This document shows positions 58,511-64,000 of a DNA stretch of 64,000 nucleotides, one piece after another. Numbering within the stretch: the stretch's first letter is position 1; each line of letters starts with the position of its first letter. Position numbers and translations under genes: made by a program. Location of the stretch: positions 34,713,877-34,777,876 of the forward strand of contig NC_059387.1 of NCBI RefSeq assembly GCF_019703515.2, in the 5' to 3' direction. The stretch comes from Myxocyprinus asiaticus (Eukaryota > Chordata > Actinopteri > Cypriniformes > Catostomidae). The notes beneath the pieces are model-generated. The model was not told the DNA's origin. It saw nothing but the letters and a program-made list of their open reading frames with translations, and ran no database searches.

Positions 58511-60731
58511 CGGGTTGCCTCAGATTCCCTAGCCCTTAGGGGAATTCCCGTTGGGGATTTTCCTCTGGAGCAGACGTGAGACTCTTAAGTACGCGTTTGA
58601 CCAAGTGAAAGTAATTGATGGTCAGTGCCTTCAGCTGTGCATTGCACTCACATATCCGTATTTCTCAATTATAAAAGATTGGTTGTATCGAGTGACGCAG
58701 GATGCTCAGACAAAGGAAGATACAACCCAGTTGTTAGTACCAAGGAGCCATCAGGAAATGTTGTTCCATGTGGCTCATCGTAGTCCAATGGCAGTGTTAG
58801 CCGGTGGTGTGCAACATGCCACGAATGTAAGCTGGTGAATCCGCTGGACACTCCAAAAGTGCCATTGTGCCCTCTTCCATTGATCGAGATTCCCTTTGAC
58901 AGAGTTGGCATGGACCTCATCGTGCCATTAGAATGGTCAGCACGCAGGCATCGCTTTGTGTTGGTTCTGGTGGACTATGCAACACGATACCCAGAAGCAG
59001 TGCCTCTTCGCAACATCTTAGCACGTAGTGTTGCGGAGGCACTCTTCAGAATAATCTCCCGAGTGGGGATTCCAAAAGAAATCCTTACTGATCAGGGCAA
59101 TACTTTCATGTCACGTACACTATACAAGCTGTATGAATTATTAGGTATTAAATCAATTCGGACAACCGTGTACCATCCACAAATGGATGGCTTGGTGGAA
59201 TGATTTAATAAGACTTTAAAAAATATGATTTGTAAGTTCGTGCACAAAGATACTCGGAATTGGGATAGGTGGCTCGAACCCCTGTTATTTGCAGTATGAG
59301 AGGTTCTGTAAGCCCCCACGGGGTTTTCCCCATTTGAATTATTATATGGGCGTAAGCCCCGGGGCATGTTAGACGTCATGAAGGAATATTGGAAGGAGGG
59401 AACTTCACAAAGCAATAATGAAATTCAATACATTCTTGACCTGAGAGCAAAACTCCACTCACTGGGGCATCTATCACAGGAGAACTTGCTACAGGCACAA
59501 GAACATCAGTCCTGGCTGTATAACAGGGGAGCTCGGCTACGGGATTTTGCACAGAGAGATAAGGTACTTGTATTGCTGCCCACATCAAGCTCGAAATTAC
59601 TCGCAAAGTGGCAAGGGCCCTTTGAGGTCACACGGCGCGTTGGGGAAGTTGACTATGAGGTAGTGTGTATGGATAGGGGAAGGGCTCCTCAAATTTACCA
59701 CCTCAACATACTAAAACTATGGAGAGAGGTGGTCCCCATATCCTTGGCGACGGTAGTTTCGGAGAGGGAGGAGCTCGGTCCGGAGGTGAGTCTAAAAGCC
59801 AATCAGTTCACTCTGGTCCTGTGTGGAGACCACCTCTCGCCGTCACAACTTTCAGAGGTTGCCAGATTGCAAAAAAGCTTCTCTGACTTGTTCTTACCTC
59901 TCCCCGGCCCCACTAACCTTATAGAACACCATATCGAGACAACCCCCGGGGCAGTGGTACACAGCCGGCCCTACCACTTTCCTGAACAAAAACAAAACAG
60001 ATAGTACAGGAAGAATTAAAGGCCATGCTCGATATGGGGGTAATAGAAGAATCCCACAGTGATTGGGCCATCCTGGTGGTTCTGGTACCTAAGAGCAATT
60101 GCTCAGTCCGGTTCTGTATGGATTATAGAAAAGTTAACACGGTGCCGAAATTTGACCATATCCAGTGCCTCGTATTGATGAACTGCTCGATCAGTTGGGC
60201 ACGGCTCACTTTTACTTGACACTGGACTTAACAAAGGGTTATTGGCAGATCCCCTTAACACCAATGTCCTTTGAAAAAACGGCCTTCTCCATACTGTTTG
60301 GATTACACCAATTTGTGACCCTTCCGTTTGTTTTGTTTGTTTGTTCCTGAGTTGGGTGGTGGGGGTATGTGGAGGTGAGAGCGTGGTCGAGTGCCTGTCT
60401 GGAGAGAGAGAAAGCGGTAAGGACATCCACCTGAGATGAATTGTTACTAATTACTGTTTCTATGTGCACAGTGAGAGTCGGGGAGATAAAAGACAGCCCA
60501 GTCCACCGAAAGAGGGAGAGTGGCACACCCCAGAGACTGCATGTCTGTTTCATAGAGCGTGTTTATGCTGAAAAGCAAGATCCTGTGTGTTTATGCTAAA
60601 AAGCAGTATTTTGATTTTGTTTGTGCTGAAAATTGATTCTGTTTTGTTTGTAATAAACATTACTCACGTGCACTGTGGAAACCGGCTCCTGCTTCCTCAT
60701 TTATCTGCCCCTAACATGAACCTTTGCCACA
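58511..60731 (+). mobile_element. Second Gmr1-like Ty3/gypsy fragment, opposite orientation
   Basis: Plus-strand remnant, 5'-truncated. An integrase N-terminal part lies at 58,551-58,830 and the integrase core at 58,835-59,203 (VLVDYATRYPEAVP, GIPKEILTDQGNTFMS). The integrase C-terminal part is at 59,366-59,720 (KWQGPFEVTRRVGEVDYEVV). The RT N-terminal half is at about 59,900-60,345 (FCMDYRKVN, TLDLTKGYWQIPLTPMSFEK). RT then breaks off; a polypurine-like ggtgggggta abuts a 3' LTR at 60,368-60,731 (TGTGGAGG…TTGCCACA, with AATAAA near 60,652). Stops at several points. Inserted in the MYH pseudogene between head exons. Confidence 0.88.
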
Positions 60732-60773
60732 ATGTGTTTATTTTAAAATAGTCGGTTTTGAGGCTATATTCAC

Positions 60774-60881
60774 CTTCTTCTCAGAAGCTGCATCTTTTTT
60801 TTGCCAGATACAGCAGCAATGCTGGCAAAGTACTGAATGACTCTCTTGGTGTTCACAGTCTTTCCAGCACCAGATTCTCCA
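60774..60881 (-). pseudogene. P-loop exon of the MYH pseudogene
   Basis: Acceptor CCACAG and donor GTGAAT are retained and the GESGAGKT coding sequence is intact. The exon is 108 nt against 109 in the intact gene and contains an 8-A run where loop 1 begins to differ, so the frame is lost on joining. The exons between this and the first coding exon (three in the intact gene) are absent in the 425-bp gap. Confidence 0.8.
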
Positions 60882-61002
60882 CTGTGGATTTAAGGGCTAG
60901 ATATTTTTCTTCAGTAAACATCTTAAAGTTTGATCCTTGACATTGTTGGACTTTGGCTCACTGCTTTGGAACATTATATATTGTGAAAAGTGGTATACAC
61001 AT

Positions 61003-63880
61003 AAATTGCTAAGGTGTTCTGAGTGTTGCGGTTTCTAGGGCATACCGGGTGGTTTTTTTACTGTCCCAAGAAAAAAAAAAACAACAACAACCCAAAGCCT
61101 GATATTCTGTTCCCTACATTTCTCTTCTTCAATAAGTCTATTGGATTTTATTTTTCACCCAGCGAAAATATAAGAAAAGCATCAGCACACCTCAGTAACC
61201 CATACTATTGAATGTCCGTAGCACAAATTGAATTGAACACTTGCCTAAACCATGAGCACTAATTGATGCTTGCTTTAGAGAGATAAGAAACCTGCTGGAT
61301 CCTTACCTTTCTGAACTCAGTGTTAACAGTGACTTTGTCACCATATCTACTGGTGATGGAGGCTTTGATGTACTCAACTTCAGGGTCTGGAACAAAGCAT
61401 TCTTTCTTCATGTCGACGGGGCGAGTCTGAGCCTCCAGACGCTCCTTCTCTGACTTCCACAAGAAGGGAGCGGCTGGCCTAAACTCCGTCATTACCACAT
61501 CACCCTTTCTAAAATCTAGAAGTTCACAAATAAACAATGTCATACCTGTAACACGTCATACATTTTCTGTCTTTAAGCAACACTGCAGAGAAGCACTCTC
61601 AAAGAATTTAGAATTTGGTGCTACATAATTGGCATCACAGTTACAGGAATGCCAAAGTAATGCATTTCAATAACGTGGATGTATTTGGAAGTAGTTACTT
61701 CATAAAACTTCTCACCTAGTGTTTGTCAGACCTCTGTACCCCTTAACTTGTGTTAAACTGAGGATGAAATAAAGGAGTCATTTGAGAACACTGACCTGTT
61801 TTTGATTTGACCTAACTTGGTGTAGTAACCATTCTATTCTAACTTGCAATTAATTTATCTTTTTGTGTCATCTTTTGAAGCAATGCTTGTGAGGTCCTGA
61901 AGATCTTCCTGCTTGTGGGCCCTTTGGTTCTTACCTTAGAGTTGTCCTATGTATTGTCCACTCCAGAGTGGATGCCACCTTTTTAAAGGGAGTCACTGAT
62001 CCCAAAATGTTTGTCAGCCATGGATGCCCCACCTTTGTCCTTCTAAATAAACCTTCATATATTTGGACGGCTTAGAATGTACACCAGAGGTTGACATACA
62101 GTATATGGTGGGATGTAACAATAGGCTTCAAGGAGGAAGGACAAGAGAGCACCCATGTTTCTTAGAAGCTTCATCAACACATCACAATAAGGTACTTCTT
62201 TTGCGATGCTGTCTCAGGTTAAGAAGAACAGTTGGCTATTTTAGATCCCTTCCTCTTAGAGCAGGACACCTCTGGAAATCTGAGAAATCCGATCCTGTCA
62301 TTGTATGTTACAAGATTTTATTTTATTTTGCATAGCCTCTCCATGTTTTAAAAAAAAAAATGTTTTTATGAAAGACAAGGAGCTAACAAATGGGATGCAT
62401 CCAGTTAACAAAAAAACTTAATTCATAATCAAGTAACTTAAAAGTTTAAGAGGTAGCAGGTCACTAGTGAGTTCTTACACAATAAGTTTTTCACTAATAT
62501 AAGAAGCTAAATAATTAATTGTATATAAAGTCTACGAAATCAATGTCAGCACAAGCCTAAATCAAAGTAATATTTGCACACTTTATTTGTTAGATATCAA
62601 GCATAAAAAAATAGTGTTCATCACCTGTGACAAATTATTAAACTAATTCAGGTCTATAGATGGAGGCGACAGACAGCCAACAACTGGCCTTTTGTGCTTT
62701 GGGGCAAGGTCATAAGTATGTATGTATGATATAACATACATACTTATGATTTATATACACAGCTTATGTTATTTTTAATAGTTGTCAAGTTTCTAGAACA
62801 CCCAAAGTCACTCTAGGCTTTGAAAATCACCATTAATGTTAATTTTAGTTAATTTTTGCTCTAACATTTAACATTGTTTTAAACAGTGCAAGAACTTTTT
62901 CTATGTTTGTTTTATGTAAGAAGTGGTTTGAATGGTATGTCCTTTAAAATTACATAGTTTAGTTCTGTTAAATCACAGTTTGCTGATTACTATTGGCAAC
63001 CTACTGCGGGGGGACGAGATTACGTATTTTCATTTTCAGTGATCTCAATTTACATTTTCAAATATTTTACCATATCACAGATGAGGAACTCCTGACTTAA
63101 TGCTTAGTTAACATCCTATAAAGACCGATTTGTACTTCTGGGTCAAACTTACACCGTACCACCTTTGCGATGGCCTACACTGTGGTTTGCATGTATAGTT
63201 CTGCGAGTACACAGCCAAAATGCTTCTGTATTGAGAGAAAATGGCTTAATTTCTGAATTAATTCTGCCTTTCATAAATTACCAAAAGCATGTGAATGTAC
63301 AGTATGTGAATATGTTTAGATTTAGGTACATATTATTATTTATTATACAAGTTGCCTGGTATGCAGAGAAAATAAATCAGGAATATACTGTATGCTTGCT
63401 CTTCAGTCACTTTAATAATAATAAATACATATGTTTGGATGCTGAAAAAATTTTCACATTTAATAATAACTACTCACTTGATCAACACATGATGGGTGTC
63501 ATTTTAAAGCTTAGTAGCTGAACTTTACAATGTTCTAGTCAATATGAACACATCTTTAACAAGTGTGTTTTAATTTGCTGACAAATTAGAAGTGTTTAGT
63601 TTTCATTACTTTATGATTAGGTTATTTACTGTACACCACACTGAAATATATGGTCAAAATATCATACAGATCGAAAAGGTCTCATAAAGAATACAGCAAG
63701 CATACTGTTTCGCTAACAGACCAAATATACTGCATATCGAGTAAAAGCCTTAAAAGCACACAGTTACAGTACATATAAAGTTACATATAAAGTTGTAAAC
63801 TGATGTGTTGTTTTTTTTTGTCGTGTTTCGCTTGTAACTAAATAAACAGAATTGAACTGAGATGTGTGTAAGGCTACAGC
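61003..63880. repeat. Duplicated block B (paralogous to block A)
   Basis: Aligns with 165-5,895 after removal of A's LINE and SINE. Specific to B: loss of about 340 bp (A 4,558-4,900) at about 62,712, a small insertion around 62,995-63,100, and a lost MYH start codon. It includes the pseudogene's first coding exon and the candidate promoter (TATA-like and 5' UTR donors at about 61,705-61,990). Positions 63,881-64,000 beyond it hold nothing I recognise. Confidence 0.85.
61307..61508 (-). pseudogene. First coding exon of the MYH pseudogene, start codon lost
   Basis: Codes the MYH N-terminus ([20 protein letters not shown]…) with donor GTAAGG and acceptor TTTTAG kept, but the ATG found at 2,915-2,917 in the paralog is AAG here. 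Replacements at conserved positions (G to R, R to W) also suggest relaxed selection. An internal ATG (VVM) could in principle be used but would remove the first residues. Confidence 0.85.
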
Positions 63881-64000
63881 GTTGGTTTAATTTTAAACAT
63901 TAAGCTGAAAAAAAAAAAAATGAAAATATGCACTAAAATGTGCCATACCATCATAAACTGATGCTTTCTGTACATTTAGGTAGGTAAAACACTAAAGGGT

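Larger units (their letters stand above)
48885..61508 (-). pseudogene. Second slow/cardiac-type MYH, decayed and interrupted
   Basis: Head-to-tail upstream neighbour of the intact gene. Remaining exons keep the gene's order: first coding exon 61,307-61,508 (ATG changed to AAG at 61,505-61,507); P-loop exon 60,774-60,881 (108 nt against 109, hence a frame break); head fragments about 58,437-58,510 and 58,256-58,322 (loop 2); rod exons 58,080-58,038 plus 52,252-52,020 (one exon split by a retrotransposon), 51,935-51,734, 51,635-51,338, 51,196-51,098, 50,988-50,914, 49,459-49,325; last exon 48,973-48,953. Exons corresponding to 34.9-39.4 kb of the intact gene, and several head exons, are missing. 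AATAAA at 48,885-48,890. Not capable of making a full myosin. Confidence 0.9.

Overview
The window reads as ray-finned fish nuclear DNA, probably from a carp-like (cypriniform) species. It is one stretch of a tandem array of sarcomeric myosin heavy chain (MYH) genes, all on the minus strand, heavily invaded by mobile elements. The fish assignment is inference. It rests on an intron-rich vertebrate MYH gene next to DIRS, Gmr1-like Ty3/gypsy, Tc1, esterase-bearing LINE, ERV and tRNA-derived elements, a mixture typical of teleosts. I found no bacterial features, no CRISPR array and no rRNA.

The main gene is an apparently intact MYH at 44,771 to about 32,525 (minus strand). I could place 37 coding exons with consensus splice sites. 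They sum to 5,823 nt, or 1,940 codons plus stop. The P-loop, switch I, switch II, SH1/SH2 region and rod are all present. N-terminal and head sequences are of the slow/cardiac (MYH6/7, zebrafish smyhc-like) type, not the fast-skeletal type. Upstream and head-to-tail with it (48,885-61,950) lies a second MYH of the same type in advanced decay. Its last exons are recognisable, but several exons carry frameshifts, a large part of the rod and head is deleted, and its start codon is lost. A third first coding exon, still with ATG and splice sites, lies at 2,717-2,917; any rest of that gene would be beyond the left edge.

The first-exon regions of the left copy (block A, 165-5,895) and the decayed copy (block B, 61,003-63,880) are paralogous. 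Comparing them shows empty sites for a LINE and a tRNA-derived SINE present only in A. It also shows that B has lost about 340 bp containing a 20-bp element that is identical far upstream of the intact gene.

Mobile elements, left to right: a jockey-type LINE (341-2,575, +); a SINE (3,728-4,185); two copies of a Tc1-like MITE (6,571-6,965 and 8,270-8,803); a 5.85-kb DIRS tyrosine-recombinase retrotransposon (10,356-16,201, -) with inverted termini and an internal complementary region; a long LINE with esterase, endonuclease and RT (16,277-29,341, -) whose 3' UTR was split by an endogenous retrovirus-like element (16,490-24,805, -) that keeps gag, protease and env-like parts but has no room for pol; a Tc1 element lacking its catalytic core (49,579-50,817); and a Gmr1-like Ty3/gypsy element (52,253-58,037, -) sitting inside a coding exon of the MYH pseudogene. 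That Gmr1 element itself contains a solo LTR (53,045-55,007) and a LINE 3' fragment. A second Gmr1-like fragment lies in opposite orientation (58,511-60,731, +).

The only host genes I can support are the MYH copies. Remaining sequence is intergenic or intronic, with simple repeats and possible regulatory elements. I see no wholly unknown gene system. The most informative observations are the decay of the tandem MYH copies, the conserved upstream element, and the stacked insertions with readable target-site duplications.
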